64,000 bases of DNA from an uncultured Roseicyclus sp. Its GTDB lineage: Bacteria; Pseudomonadota; Alphaproteobacteria; Rhodobacterales; Rhodobacteraceae. Each line of letters begins with the position of its first letter. Within the stretch, counting starts at the first letter, position 1. This document shows positions 43,428-53,338 of the stretch, piece by piece. The notes beneath the pieces are model-generated. The model was not told the origin of the DNA. It saw nothing but the letters and a program-made list of their open reading frames with translations, and searched no databases. The DNA lies in the NCBI GenBank assembly GCA_947500415.1, contig CANMRT010000002.1, positions 868,001 through 932,000 of the forward strand. The letters run 5' to 3'. Position numbers and translations under genes: made by a program.

Positions 43428-44458
43428 CGCTTCGCCTCCTGCACTGGCCCTAGCGATCCCCGCAGGCGCAATTCAGCATTCAAGTTCTGACTTTGAAGCG
43501 GCACGCCAGTTTCCAGCAAATCAATCAATGCACGGGCGGCACGGCGACCCATTTCCCGGTGCGGAACACGGACGGTTGCAATTTCAGGCGACGTCACCTG
43601 CGCCAGTTCGATGTCGTCGAAACCGGTGATTGAGACGTCACCGGGAACGTCCAACCCCATCACCCGGGCCTGCTTCATCGCGCCCACTGCAAGCACGTCA
43701 TTTGCACACATGACTACAGTCGTTTGCGGATGTGCGCGCATCACCTCTGCAAATCCGGCAGCACCAGTTTCAATACCGTAGCGGGTGCGATGGATGACCA
43801 ATGTATCAGCGGGCAGACCGGCCTGCTGCATGGCTTCGGCCACGCCGCGCACACGTTCGGCCACACGGTCATTGGTATCCGTCTCTGCCGCGATCAACGC
43901 CACATGACGGTGACCAAGACGCAAGACCTCCTCCGTCAGACGGCGCATCGCGTTTCGATTGTCAAAACCGATTGTTGGCCTGGTGCGCGCCGGATCGTAG
44001 GCCCAGGTGATCAGTGTAGGAACGCCTTGCGCCTCTATGAATTCAGTGATGGCAGGCGCACGCTCGTACCCGATCAACAAAAGCGCATCGGCACCGCGTG
44101 CAATCAAAGAACGTATCTGCTGTTCTTCCAGATCCGTCCGGTACGAGGAACTTGCGACCAGAAGCGTATAGCCGTCGGCGTCCAGCTCCTCCTGAAACGC
44201 CTGGATCCCCTGCGCGAAAACGGCGTTTTCCATGGTCGGAATGATCGCACCAATCGTGCGCGTGCGCTGCGCCGCCATGGCGCGCGCCCCGAAATTCGGC
44301 GAATAGCCCAATTGCGCAACGGCTTCCTGCACCCGTTCGCGCGTTGTGGCAGAGACCTGCGCAGGTGAATTCAGACAACGCGACACTGTCGCCGTCGAGA
44401 CCGAGGCCAGGCGCGCGACATCCTCCAAAGTGGGAGCGGATTTGGTGTCCTTGGTCAT
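43424..44458 (-). CDS. LacI-family transcriptional regulator
   Basis: A 344-aa LacI/GntR-type regulator: N-terminal HTH (TLEDVARLASVSTATVSRCLN, hinge helix region SPNFGARAMA) and a periplasmic-binding-like sugar domain (IGAIIPTMENAVFAQGIQ, TVVMCANDVLAVGAM, ITGFDDIELAQ). In size and pattern it resembles gluconate or sugar-acid regulators (GntR/LacI subgroup). ATG 44458 has GGAG five bases upstream. No target operon is adjacent, so its regulon is unknown. Confidence 0.9.
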   Translation of the reverse strand: MTKDTKSAPTLEDVARLASVSTATVSRCLNSPAQVSATTRERVQEAVAQLGYSPNFGARAMAAQRTRTIGAIIPTMENAVFAQGIQAFQEELDADGYTLLVASSSYRTDLEEQQIRSLIARGADALLLIGYERAPAITEFIEAQGVPTLITWAYDPARTRPTIGFDNRNAMRRLTEEVLRLGHRHVALIAAETDTNDRVAERVRGVAEAMQQAGLPADTLVIHRTRYGIETGAAGFAEVMRAHPQTTVVMCANDVLAVGAMKQARVMGLDVPGDVSITGFDDIELAQVTSPEIATVRVPHREMGRRAARALIDLLETGVPLQSQNLNAELRLRGSLGPVQEAKR

Positions 44459-44620
44459 GCCATCTCCGGATAGGCGCGCAAACGAGCGGGCGCTTGGCCG
44501 ATGTAAGCGCCAGGCTTCAGCGCGTGCAAGGGCTTGCATGGTTTGCAACGGGCGGACGTGGATGGGTTGTGGCAAGACGCCGGACCAGCAAGATTGCGGC
44601 ATAAGCAAAGGACACTATGG

Positions 44621-45301
44621 ATGGCGGAATTTAGACGATATGGCATCTACCTAGTGCCGGACGGTGACTTATTTGAAATGGCGTCGTCGTGGCTTGGCTG
44701 GGACTGCATCCAGGGCAAACGCGTTCCGCACCCGCACATTGGCGGCGTAAACGTACCGATCGAGCCGTTAACACGCCGTCCGCGGAAATACGGGATACAC
44801 GGCACGATGAAGGCGCCCTTTACTATAGCCGAAGGAAAAGGTGCGGATAGTCTGAAGCAGGCATGCGATGAGTTCTGCAGCAGGCATGCGGCAGTTTCGA
44901 TCCCTGAGCTTGCCGTTCGCCCCTTGGGCCGATTTGTGGCCATCGTTCCGAGTGGCCCAAACCACAAACTGGCTGAACTTGCTTCGTCTTGCGTACAAGA
45001 TTTGGACCCATTCCGCGCGCCACCCACTCAAGCCGAGCTGATCAAACGCCGAAAGGCTCGTTTGAGTGCAAATCAGCAGAAAATGCTGAACCAATGGGGC
45101 TATCCGTACGTATTGGACGAATTTCAGTTTCACATGACGTTGACAGGACCAACCGACGATGCGGAAGACTTGGCGACCGTCCTCAGCGAGCATTTCTCGG
45201 CAGTTCTGGCGCAACGCTTCAACGTGGCATCGCTTTGCCTGATGGGCGAAGACGAGGACGGGTTCTTCCACATGATCCATCGCTCCGCCTTGTCCGGTTG
45301 A
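44621..45301 (+). CDS. DUF1045 2H-phosphoesterase-like protein (phosphonate-operon type)
   Basis: A 226-aa protein of the DUF1045 family, found in phosphonate (phn) operons and distantly related to 2H phosphoesterases. The two His-x-Thr motifs are HGTMKAPF (H60, T62) and FHMTLTG near residue 170. The neighbours here are not phosphonate genes, so the role may differ. The chosen ATG 44621 follows AAAGGA at slightly long spacing. Confidence 0.85.
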   Translation: MAEFRRYGIYLVPDGDLFEMASSWLGWDCIQGKRVPHPHIGGVNVPIEPLTRRPRKYGIHGTMKAPFTIAEGKGADSLKQACDEFCSRHAAVSIPELAVRPLGRFVAIVPSGPNHKLAELASSCVQDLDPFRAPPTQAELIKRRKARLSANQQKMLNQWGYPYVLDEFQFHMTLTGPTDDAEDLATVLSEHFSAVLAQRFNVASLCLMGEDEDGFFHMIHRSALSG

Positions 45302-45377
45302 ACCACGACCAATCTTGGTCGAAAAAGCGGCAACGGCACGTAAGCCGTTAAAGGATTTCATACATTCTTCGGTGATT

Positions 45378-45462
45378 TGGTGCGGGTGAAGGGACTTGAA
45401 CCCCCACGCCTTGCGGCGCCAGAACCTAAATCTGGTGCGTCTACCAATTCCGCCACACCCGC
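45378..45462 (-). tRNA. tRNA-Leu (anticodon TAG)
   Basis: An 85-nt cloverleaf on the minus strand with acceptor GCGGGTG/CACCCGC, discriminator A, encoded CCA end, anticodon stem CCAGA/TCTGG around loop TTTAGGT (anticodon TAG, reads CUN), a long class II variable arm (CGCCGCAAGGCG) and T-loop GTTCAAGTC. It is flanked by the DUF1045 and Hint-domain genes. Confidence 0.96.
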
Positions 45463-45623
45463 ATCGGCGAGCCGTCTAGCAGCCTTGCGCGATCAAGGCG
45501 AGACCAAAAAACTCCTCAGCATTAACCTAAGTGTAACGCGGTTTCGCCCAGATTATGCCCGAATCCAACGCGAGACATGCTCTCAGAAACGGGCTGCCAC
45601 CCGAAATCCTGAGGGGAAGACAC

Positions 45624-46235
45624 ATGACCGACACCGCACTTCACGTTGAAGAAAAAGCTCGCCCGATGGGTGCAGATGCCGTAACCTCGCGTTCACATAA
45701 ACGAGGCACTCAGTGCCCGAACGAGCGAGCAGGTATCGAAATGACAGATGCGACCCCACGGCCTCAGGCCGGAGTGGGCGGCAGCGTTGGCACATGTGAA
45801 GCTGGCCTTGCCCCCGGAACGCAAGTTCTAACGCTTGACGGTGCGATCCCCGTCGAATTCCTTAATCCCGGCGACCGCATCATCACGCGGCGTGGCGTGC
45901 GCAAGCTGAAGGCGGTCATGCGCCACAACTTGCCCGAAGGCACCCCGCGTGTTCGGGTCTCCGCCGAAGCGCTTGGCGGAAAGCCCTCCAACGACGTAAC
46001 ACTGATGCCCGGTCAACGTGTGCTGGTCCGCGATTGGCGCGCCAAAACCCTCTGGGGCAAAGACATCGCCGCCGTTCCGGTCGCGCGCCTGGTCGACGGC
46101 AACTTCATCCGCACCGAAACCGGCGGACGCCAGATTATGCTTTCGCTCTATTTTGGAGCACCTGAGATCCTCTATGCCGACGGGTTGGAGCTTGCCTCCG
46201 CAGATAAGCCGAAGGTGGCAGCCTCGGCGAAATAA
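45624..46235 (+). CDS. Hint-domain protein
   Basis: A 203-aa protein whose residues about 65-180 form a Hedgehog/intein (Hint) type domain: CEAGLAPGTQVLTLDGAIPVEFLNPGDRIITR, then VSAEALGG and LMPGQRVLV. The Cys at the start of the domain fits the autoprocessing nucleophile, but no clear C-terminal His-Asn is seen. Roseobacters carry many such proteins of unknown role. ATG 45624 has GAGGGGAAG upstream. No toxin module or calcium-binding repeat is attached. Confidence 0.82.
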   Translation: MTDTALHVEEKARPMGADAVTSRSHKRGTQCPNERAGIEMTDATPRPQAGVGGSVGTCEAGLAPGTQVLTLDGAIPVEFLNPGDRIITRRGVRKLKAVMRHNLPEGTPRVRVSAEALGGKPSNDVTLMPGQRVLVRDWRAKTLWGKDIAAVPVARLVDGNFIRTETGGRQIMLSLYFGAPEILYADGLELASADKPKVAASAK

Positions 46236-46372
46236 GACCCCGTCGTTCGCGCGGTGTTTGCGCGCGGACTGGCATTGGCGGACCTAAACCCGCCACAGAG
46301 GATATGGGCGCAACGCTGCGCCCGCTGACCGTGAATTTGGCGTTGCAGACCGCCTTCCCCCTCACGGACTGG

Positions 46373-46403
46373 AAACGGCGCCCCGGGACTGGGCGCCGTT
46401 TTT
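46373..46403. terminator. bidirectional terminator between Hint gene and nnr
   Basis: AAACGGCGCCC, a 7-base loop, GGGCGCCGTTTTT. The 11-bp stem with A and T flanks suits both convergent genes. Confidence 0.9.
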
Positions 46404-46407
46404 CCGT

Positions 46408-48000
46408 TCAGCCCACGCCCAAATCGCGAAAGACCGTTGGAAGCATATCCGGCAGGTCTTCGGCAATCAGGCCAGGCCCAAAAGCCCGCGCGGCCTCCAC
46501 ATGCAGGTAGACGCCGGTTTGGGCGGCCCAGAATGGATCGAACCCGCGCGCAAGCAAACCGGTGATGATACCTGTCAGCACGTCGCCAGAGCCTGCAGTT
46601 GCAAGCCAGGGCGCAGCCCGGTCGTAGGCTGCGGAATGAATACACGCAGTGCCGTCAGGACATGCGATCACTGTGTCTGGCCCCTTGAAAACAACCACAC
46701 ACCCCGCTTGTTGAGCTGCTTCTCGTGTGGCGTCCAATTTGGAAAACGCAGGACCAGTTTCCGCGCGAGCCGCAAGGCGGGCCGCGATTTCAGGGAACAG
46801 CCGCGCAAACTCTCCACCATGGGGCGTGATCACCGCGCACGACCTCAACCGCGGCATCAATTCGTTGGCTTGGCCTTCAAAGCACGAAATCGCATCTGCA
46901 TCGAGGACAACTGACAAACCCCGACCTTTCTCGCTCGCGGCGATCAATGCCGCCAGCACCATCGCGCGCGTTTCACCCGTCGCGCCAAGACCAGGCCCAA
47001 GGCAAAGGGCGTTGATGCGCCGATCCGCCAGCAGAGCCGCCAGCGCACTGTCGTCATCGCAACGGCGCAACATGATCGACGTCACTTGCCCCGCACATTC
47101 CATCACGGATGCGCCCGGTGCGGCCAACGTCACGAGGCCAGCCCCCACGCGCAAAGCTGCCCGAGCCGATAACCGCGCGGCACCTGTTCGACCCATTCCG
47201 CCTGCCACAACAAGGCCGTGACCATGGTGGAACTTGTGCTCCCCCGTCGCGCTTTTTGACAGCGCGGGCTCGGTCAGCAAGGGGTCAGGCAGCCGCGCCA
47301 ATGGAACGCCTTGCCCTGCTTTTTCCAACCCTATGTCGACCACCGCGAGGTCACCGCACAGCATTGGGCCATCACCCAGAATGTGGCCCCGTTTGGCTTG
47401 GTGAAAGGTGACTGTCAAATGCGCGGCAATGTCGCCAACCCACGGGGAGTCCGCCCACAGAACGCGGCCGCTGTCCGCATCTAACCCTGAAGGGACATCA
47501 ACCGCGACGACGTAAGGAGGCAGTTCCTTGCGATGACCCCAAAAGCCATCCGCAAAGAGGCGATGAAATATCTCCCCAACCTCACCCGGCGGAGCGAACC
47601 CACGGCTCAAACCAGTGCCAAACATCGCATCGACGATAATATCGGCGTTGTCTGCAGTGGCGGCAGCAAGTGGCTCAATGATGCCCACAGCCTCCCACCT
47701 TTGCCGGTTTTCAGCTGCATCCGATGGCATTTGCTCGACCCCACCGATGCCGAAAACTGAAACGCTCCATCCTCGGTCGTGCAGCAGTCGCGCGATAACA
47801 TAGCCGTCGCCGCCGTTATTGCCGGGGCCGCAGAAAACAACGGCACGATGTGGCCTTTCGGCAAGCACAGGCCATCGTGCGAACACTGCATCTACAACGC
47901 CATTGCCAGCGCGCTCCATCAGCTCCAGCCCGGTCACCTGCCCTGACGCCATGGCCTCCGCTTCGAGATCCCGCATTTCTTTTGCCGTCAGAAGGTTCAC
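46408..48000 (-). CDS. nnr: bifunctional NAD(P)H-hydrate epimerase / dehydratase
   Basis: A 530-aa repair enzyme. Residues 1-210 are the YjeF_N epimerase that interconverts R- and S-NAD(P)HX (VVFCGPGNNGGDGYVIARLL, DAMFGTGLSRG). Residues 230-530 are the ribokinase-like ADP/ATP-dependent dehydratase (HGLVVAGGMGRTGAARLSARA, LGPGLG, ITPHGGEFARLFP, ATAGSGDVLTGIITGLLARG). It restores damaged nicotinamide cofactors. The start is GTG at 48000. It is divergent from glnB. Confidence 0.95.
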   Translation of the reverse strand: MNLLTAKEMRDLEAEAMASGQVTGLELMERAGNGVVDAVFARWPVLAERPHRAVVFCGPGNNGGDGYVIARLLHDRGWSVSVFGIGGVEQMPSDAAENRQRWEAVGIIEPLAAATADNADIIVDAMFGTGLSRGFAPPGEVGEIFHRLFADGFWGHRKELPPYVVAVDVPSGLDADSGRVLWADSPWVGDIAAHLTVTFHQAKRGHILGDGPMLCGDLAVVDIGLEKAGQGVPLARLPDPLLTEPALSKSATGEHKFHHGHGLVVAGGMGRTGAARLSARAALRVGAGLVTLAAPGASVMECAGQVTSIMLRRCDDDSALAALLADRRINALCLGPGLGATGETRAMVLAALIAASEKGRGLSVVLDADAISCFEGQANELMPRLRSCAVITPHGGEFARLFPEIAARLAARAETGPAFSKLDATREAAQQAGCVVVFKGPDTVIACPDGTACIHSAAYDRAAPWLATAGSGDVLTGIITGLLARGFDPFWAAQTGVYLHVEAARAFGPGLIAEDLPDMLPTVFRDLGVG

Positions 48001-48033
48001 ATGCGCCCCGATTCAATTACGCACAAAAAATAG

Positions 48034-48504
<471 letters not shown>

Positions 48505-48566
48505 ATCCTGCCCCGCCACAGGGGCGACCAACCGAATACACCTTTCGAACCTAAGGAAAGTTGAAG

Positions 48567-49973
48567 ATGAGCACAGAGAGCTTTTTGAAACTGATGAAGG
48601 ACGAAGACGTGGAATACGTCGACATCCGCTTCACTGACCCGCGCGGCAAGTTGCAGCACGTGACGCTGATGGCCGATCAGGTCGATGAAGACTTCATCGA
48701 AGAGGGCTTCATGTTCGACGGCTCTTCCATCGCCGGTTGGAAGGGCATCGAAGCCTCCGACATGAAGCTGATGCTGGACACCGACAGCGGCTACGTTGAC
48801 CCCTTCTACGCCGAGAAGACGCTCTGCGTGCATTGCTCGGTCGTGGAGCCTGACACCGGCGAAGCGTATGACCGTGACCCGCGCGGCACTGCCGAAAAGG
48901 CCGAGGCTTATCTGAAATCTTCCGGCATCGGCGACACGTTCTACTGTGGGCCCGAAGCTGAATTCTTCATCTTCGATGACGTGCGCATGTCGGTTGAGAT
49001 CAATAAGGTCTCCTACGAGGTCGATGCCCAGGACGCCTCCTGGAACGGCGACACCGAGTACGAGATGGGCAACATGGGCCACCGCCCGGGCGTCAAAGGC
49101 GGCTACTTCCCCGTCAACCCGATCGATGCCTCCCACGATCTGCGGTCTGAGATGCTGTCCACCATGAAGCGCATCGGCATGAACGTCGACAAACACCACC
49201 ACGAGGTGGCGTCGTGCCAGCACGAGCTGGGTCTGATCTTCAACAGCCTCACCAAGCAGGCTGATGAGCTGCAAAAGTACAAGTACGTGATCCACAACGT
49301 GGCCCACGCCTACGGCAAATCCGCCACCTTCATGCCCAAGCCCATCGCGGGCGACAACGGCACCGGCATGCACGTGAACATGTCGATCTGGAAGGACGGC
49401 AAGCCGCTGTTCGCGGGCGACAAGTATGCTGACCTATCGGACGAAGCGCTGTGGTTCATCGGCGGTGTTCTCAAGCACGCCAAGGCGCTGAACGCCTTCA
49501 CAAACCCCTCCACCAACTCCTACAAGCGTCTGATTCCGGGCTTTGAAGCCCCCGTTCTGCGCGCCTATTCCGCCCGCAACCGCTCGGGCTGTGTGCGTAT
49601 TCCGTGGACGGAAAGCCCGAAGGCCAAGCGTGTGGAGGCTCGCTTCCCCGATCCGGCGGCGAACCCCTACCTGTGCTTCGCGGCATTGCTGATGGCTGGC
49701 CTCGACGGCATTCAAAACAAGATCAACCCCGGCGATCCTTCGGACAAAGACCTTTACGATCTGCCGCCGGAAGAGCTGGCGGGCATCCCCACCGTCTGTG
49801 CCTCGCTTCGCGAAGCGCTCGACGAGCTGGAAGCCGATCACGAGTTCCTGCTGAAAGGCGATGTCTTCACCAAGGACCAGATCGAGGGTTATGCCGCGCT
49901 GAAGTGGGAAGAGGTTTACGCCTACGAGCACACGCCGCACCCGATGGAATATAAGATGTATTATAGCTGCTGA
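48567..49973 (+). CDS. glnA: type I glutamine synthetase
   Basis: A 468-aa GSI enzyme making glutamine from glutamate, ammonia and ATP as a dodecamer in the cytosol. Signatures include [12 protein letters not shown], the glutamate-binding [34 protein letters not shown] (ATP region) and the adenylylation site Y397 in DLYDLPPEE, so it is of the covalently regulated GSI-beta class. ATG 48567 has AAGGAAAG upstream; the TTG six bases before it is unlikely. A strong terminator follows. Confidence 0.98.
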   Translation: MSTESFLKLMKDEDVEYVDIRFTDPRGKLQHVTLMADQVDEDFIEEGFMFDGSSIAGWKGIEASDMKLMLDTDSGYVDPFYAEKTLCVHCSVVEPDTGEAYDRDPRGTAEKAEAYLKSSGIGDTFYCGPEAEFFIFDDVRMSVEINKVSYEVDAQDASWNGDTEYEMGNMGHRPGVKGGYFPVNPIDASHDLRSEMLSTMKRIGMNVDKHHHEVASCQHELGLIFNSLTKQADELQKYKYVIHNVAHAYGKSATFMPKPIAGDNGTGMHVNMSIWKDGKPLFAGDKYADLSDEALWFIGGVLKHAKALNAFTNPSTNSYKRLIPGFEAPVLRAYSARNRSGCVRIPWTESPKAKRVEARFPDPAANPYLCFAALLMAGLDGIQNKINPGDPSDKDLYDLPPEELAGIPTVCASLREALDELEADHEFLLKGDVFTKDQIEGYAALKWEEVYAYEHTPHPMEYKMYYSC

Positions 49974-49992
49974 TCAGCGGCTTGAGACACGG

Positions 49993-50020
49993 AAAGGGCG
50001 CCCCGCGAGGCGCCCTTTTT
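49993..50020 (+). terminator. Rho-independent terminator after glnA
   Basis: AAAGGGCGCC, a 6-base loop, GGCGCCCTTTTT, 20 bp after the glnA stop. Confidence 0.92.
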
Positions 50021-50040
50021 CTTTGAAGCCGGTCCAGTTG

Positions 50041-50052
50041 ATCACGCGTGAT
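50041..50052. promoter_or_regulatory. ATCACGCGTGAT palindrome, copy 2
   Basis: A perfect 12-bp palindrome in the glnA - SH3b gene gap. The inner TCACGCGTGA also occurs at 19875-19884. Function unknown. Confidence 0.35.
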
Positions 50053-50124
50053 AAGCAGGCCTATCCCACTGGTTCAAAAGTGTTTCTCCATTTCCGTCAA
50101 CCAAAAGTTAGCGTCACAAGCCCC

Positions 50125-50736
50125 TCAACACCCCTCGTTGAAGATGCCCGCAAGCTGGAGACCCGGCGCGCAGAGAAGCCCGCCCCATTGGTAGGCTTGT
50201 TGGCCATTCTGCAGCTGAACCACCCACCATGAATAGCCGTTGAACTGAATGCCGCTATCCGTGAGCAAGGTCATGGGCTGGCCATTGAAGGTCGATCCGA
50301 CATCCGCGAACTGCGTCCCCGGCCCGTCCCGCAGGTTGCCGCCAAAAGAGAAGCCCGCAAACGGCCCAATCTGTGGATCAAACCCGCCAACTGCGTTTCC
50401 ACCTGGCTCGTCGATGCTTGTCACAACACAGTTGAAGTGCGCGCCCGAGGCCGTCGTCAAAAATGCCTGCCCCTGATGTTCCGCGAAATCGAGGCCCGTC
50501 GATGGATCAAAGAACCGCGAACCGCTGCCCGAAACGGCCGGGTTCAAAACAGCCCGCGTCACCTGCCCATTGGATTGGTTCCGGGCATCAACCCCGACGA
50601 CATCTTCCTCATCGAAATATGTGGCGGTGAATTCGATCCCGTTAAGCGCGCCGCACGCATAGTTCACGTTTGCCAAAGACATGGTCGGCGCACCGAGTGA
50701 CAGGGCCAAGGCCACAAGAGCGGTATTGTATTTCAT
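50125..50736 (-). CDS. secreted MliC-like / SH3b domain protein
   Basis: A 203-aa exported protein. A signal peptide (1-22) is followed by a region like the MliC lysozyme-inhibitor fold (about 25-105; NYACGALNGIEFTATYF ... FNCVV) and a C-terminal bacterial SH3 domain (about 128-195): GGNLRDGPGTQFADVGS, LLTDSGIQFNGYSWWVV, QAYQWGGLLCAPG. It is a close relative of the protein at 52243-53256, which has two SH3b copies. SH3b domains often bind peptidoglycan, so a cell-wall role is likely. Confidence 0.82.
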   Translation of the reverse strand: MKYNTALVALALSLGAPTMSLANVNYACGALNGIEFTATYFDEEDVVGVDARNQSNGQVTRAVLNPAVSGSGSRFFDPSTGLDFAEHQGQAFLTTASGAHFNCVVTSIDEPGGNAVGGFDPQIGPFAGFSFGGNLRDGPGTQFADVGSTFNGQPMTLLTDSGIQFNGYSWWVVQLQNGQQAYQWGGLLCAPGLQLAGIFNEGC

Positions 50737-50791
50737 GATATTTCCTCAAGCTGATGCACGATGATTGCCGGACAAAGGCCTCAACACAAAG

Positions 50792-50818
50792 AAAAAAGCG
50801 CCCCGGCTGGGGCGCTTT
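50792..50818 (-). terminator. Rho-independent terminator after 63-aa gene
   Basis: On the minus strand AAAGCGCCCC-AGCC-GGGGCGCTTT is followed by TTT. It lies 22 bp downstream of the 63-aa gene's stop. Confidence 0.88.
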
Positions 50819-50839
50819 GTTGCACGCGAGATGTGTCGC

Positions 50840-51031
50840 TTACTTGGCCGTACGCTTGCTTGCGAACGTCGCACCATCTTGCTTGCTGGCGATCCGCGCC
50901 TGATCGGCCTTGAAGGCGGCAAGTGCCCTATCGTGGCTGCTGCCCATTGCAATCCGATTGACGTGGATATCACTGCGCGGTGTGTCCACCGACTGAAAAA
51001 AGCGCAAAACGCTGTTGATCATCCGCTCCAT
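50840..51031 (-). CDS. small basic hypothetical protein (63 aa)
   Basis: A 63-aa protein (MERMINSVLRFFQSVDTPRS start, Lys/Arg/Ala-rich end TFASKRTAK). There is no signal peptide. The coding call rests on a plausible AGGCAG ribosome binding site and a strong terminator just after the stop. Its amphipathic N-terminus resembles in style the 63-aa protein at 53339-53530 (MDRILNMIIRRVIGR), but I cannot show homology. Confidence 0.6.
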   Translation of the reverse strand: MERMINSVLRFFQSVDTPRSDIHVNRIAMGSSHDRALAAFKADQARIASKQDGATFASKRTAK

Positions 51032-51163
51032 AGCTCTGCCTCATGATCTGTTTTTTTTGATCTTGAGGCAGAGGTGGCGGGCAAATGTGGCGAAATCTGG
51101 GCACCGATTCCAGCGGTAGGCAAAGGGGCGCTATCTGTGGCCCCCCTGCCACCCCTTCCGGTA

Positions 51164-52111
51164 TCAGTCAGCTGTGTAGTCGAGCAAAATGGACTCGGAC
51201 CAACGCCCGCCCTCACCACTCACGGTAAGCGAGGCAAGCCCCTGACCTTCGGTCGGGTCCGTCAGATAGAAGCTCGCTCGACCTTGGATGCCGGCCGCCA
51301 CGTCATGGAACCAACCGGTTCCCTGATAGTCACCATCGCCGCGACGGCTAAGCACGACGTCCCGTGCAATGATCAGATGCCGCTCGGAGGCCAAGGTCGG
51401 TCCGAAAAGGGGCAAACACGCGTCCATTCGCATGGTGATTGCATCCCCACGGAAATCGAGTGATCCAAGAGGGGCCGCAGGAGGTTGGGCGTAAATCGTC
51501 CACGGGGCCGAGGTTGCGTCTGCAATACCGCCATTGGCCAGGACATCCGGATTGTTGGACGCGTTCAGCCCAACTGGAATGGCTACAACGGGACATTCGG
51601 GCGTTGTCACAACGATCGGGTCCAGGGGTTGTACGCCGCTCCCGGGGATCGGGAGGCTGTCAAACCAGCCTTGCTGCTGCAGTTGCGAGAGGTCGAATTC
51701 CTCCGGAAAGGTGATCAGGGCATCGAGGCCTTCTGGGAAATAGCCTGGGGAGATCGTCATGCGATCACCATCCCAGTTCGTGCCCTCTTCAAAATTAAAG
51801 CTCGCGCGATTTTCGACCCAGGAGCCATCGAAGCTGGCCGGACCAGACAGGCGGAACTCCAACCCGCCCCAGCGACCTGAGTTTTCATGGACCCAGGCCC
51901 CGCGCAAAACGTCGCCGGTGACATTGGTGTAGCCGATGATCCAGCCGCGATCGACGTATTCGCCATACACGAGGCGACCGTCCTGGATGAGGTTGAGGTC
52001 GCTATAGGACGTATCCCAATTGCCCTGCCAAGGGCCGTCGGCCAGTGCGGCAAGTGGGGTGAGTGTCAGGGTCAGTGCCGTAGCGGCGCGAATGAAGGGG
52101 CGAAGGGGCAT
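51164..52111 (-). CDS. secreted hypothetical protein
   Basis: A 315-aa exported protein with a signal peptide (about 1-24, ending ALADG). The first half is rich in Trp, Gly and Asp (WQGNWDTSYSDLNLIQDG, GWIIGYTNVTGDVLRGAW) and looks like a beta-barrel or beta-sandwich repeat. The second half has two cysteines (PECPVVAIP, DACLPLFG). The family is not recognised. ATG 52111 is preferred; a GTG at 52120 has no spacing for a ribosome binding site. Confidence 0.75.
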   Translation of the reverse strand: MPLRPFIRAATALTLTLTPLAALADGPWQGNWDTSYSDLNLIQDGRLVYGEYVDRGWIIGYTNVTGDVLRGAWVHENSGRWGGLEFRLSGPASFDGSWVENRASFNFEEGTNWDGDRMTISPGYFPEGLDALITFPEEFDLSQLQQQGWFDSLPIPGSGVQPLDPIVVTTPECPVVAIPVGLNASNNPDVLANGGIADATSAPWTIYAQPPAAPLGSLDFRGDAITMRMDACLPLFGPTLASERHLIIARDVVLSRRGDGDYQGTGWFHDVAAGIQGRASFYLTDPTEGQGLASLTVSGEGGRWSESILLDYTAD

Positions 52112-52242
52112 CGTCGTCACTTTCTCAAAGGAATATCACAGAAATGTGAGCCCAAGGTGATCGACGTCGGCAACGATTGTTAGTCTGGATTTCCTTAAGG
52201 GGAGCAGTGGCTTACCGCTCCCCCTTTGAAAGCTTTGATCTA

Positions 52243-53256
52243 TCAGCAGCTTTCCAAAACACCCGCAACGCCGCCTGCGGGCACGCAGATCACACCGCCC
52301 CACTGGAAGGCGATTTCGCCGTTGGGTTGCAGGATTTCCCACCAATTGTAGCCATTGAATGGAATGCCACTGTCGGAGAGCAGGAGGATTTCGGTGCCTT
52401 CGCTTAGCCCACCGATATCGGGGAACGCGGTGCCCGGCCCAGACCGGAGATTACCACCGAGGGAGACCGCCGGAATGTTCAATGCACCAGCCGCGTCGAT
52501 AGTCACTTCGCCGGCCCCGTCATCAGTGGCGGTTTCATACGCGGCGCACGCAGCTGGATCGTTGACCACGCCCGGCGCATCACCGCCGGGCACACAGATC
52601 ACGCCACCCCACTGAAAGGCGATCTCGCCACTTTGCAGCTCAATCTCCCACCAATTGTAACCGTTGAGGGAAATGCCCGTGTCGACCAGCAAAGTGATCG
52701 CGGTGCCTTCATCAAGGCCGCCCACATCCGCAAATTCGGTGCCGGGCCCGGACCGAAGGTTGCCGCCAAGCGAAATGGCCAAGACATCCGCGGCGCCTGA
52801 GGCATCGCCAGTGGCCTCGCCCACGTCGTCCACTTCTACCGTTTCGACGGTTTCTTCCGCTGGCGCGACCTCAGTATCCGTAACAGTTTCAACAGGTTGC
52901 TCGGCAGGTGCAGGTGCGGGTGCCGCAGCCTCGGCCCCTTCGAGCACGCATTGCACCGTGGTATCGCCCGCGGTCAGATCCGCAGTGTCGCCTGTTCCGC
53001 GCAGCAAAAGGTCGCCGCCGGCATATGTGATGCCGTCGCCGCCCCGTTGCGCGCGCATCGTGACGGGGTCGCCGCCGCCGGAGGGGTTATCCGCCCCCGC
53101 GATAAATTCGGCCACCGCAGCATCGGTGCCATCAATCAGGATAATCCGCACATCCACGTCGCCGAAACCGGGACATAAATAGGCCTGCGTCTGAGCCTGG
53201 GCCGCGCTGGCGGCCAGAAAAATTGCCCCCGCGCTGAGGGTCATTCGGGTAATCAT
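52243..53256 (-). CDS. secreted MliC-like protein with two SH3b domains
   Basis: A 337-aa exported protein. A signal peptide (1-22) is followed by an MliC-like domain (about 25-105; YLCPGFGDVDVRIIL ... TTVQCVLEG), an acidic Pro/Glu/Val linker and two nearly identical SH3b domains (about 160-225 and 262-330). Both share GGNLRSGPGT, DxGIxxNGYNWWEI and IAFQWGGVICVP. The twin copies suggest recent internal duplication; a third related copy is in the protein at 50125-50736. Probably periplasmic and wall-associated. Confidence 0.85.
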   Translation of the reverse strand: MITRMTLSAGAIFLAASAAQAQTQAYLCPGFGDVDVRIILIDGTDAAVAEFIAGADNPSGGGDPVTMRAQRGGDGITYAGGDLLLRGTGDTADLTAGDTTVQCVLEGAEAAAPAPAPAEQPVETVTDTEVAPAEETVETVEVDDVGEATGDASGAADVLAISLGGNLRSGPGTEFADVGGLDEGTAITLLVDTGISLNGYNWWEIELQSGEIAFQWGGVICVPGGDAPGVVNDPAACAAYETATDDGAGEVTIDAAGALNIPAVSLGGNLRSGPGTAFPDIGGLSEGTEILLLSDSGIPFNGYNWWEILQPNGEIAFQWGGVICVPAGGVAGVLESC

Positions 53257-53292
53257 TGTGGTGTTGTCCTCTCAAATTGAGCACACGCACCC

Positions 53293-53337
53293 TGCCGCGC
53301 TTTTGCGGCAGACCCAAGCGGGGATTTGTCGCTTGGG
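53293..53337. terminator. two adjacent hairpins after the 63-aa gene
   Basis: TGCCGC-GCTTTT-GCGGCA (53293-53310) and CCCAAGCG, a 9-base spacer, CGCTTGGG (53313-53337) lie directly past the stop of the minus-strand gene at 53339. There is no long U-run, so termination strength is unsure. Confidence 0.5.
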
Positions 53338-53338
53338 C

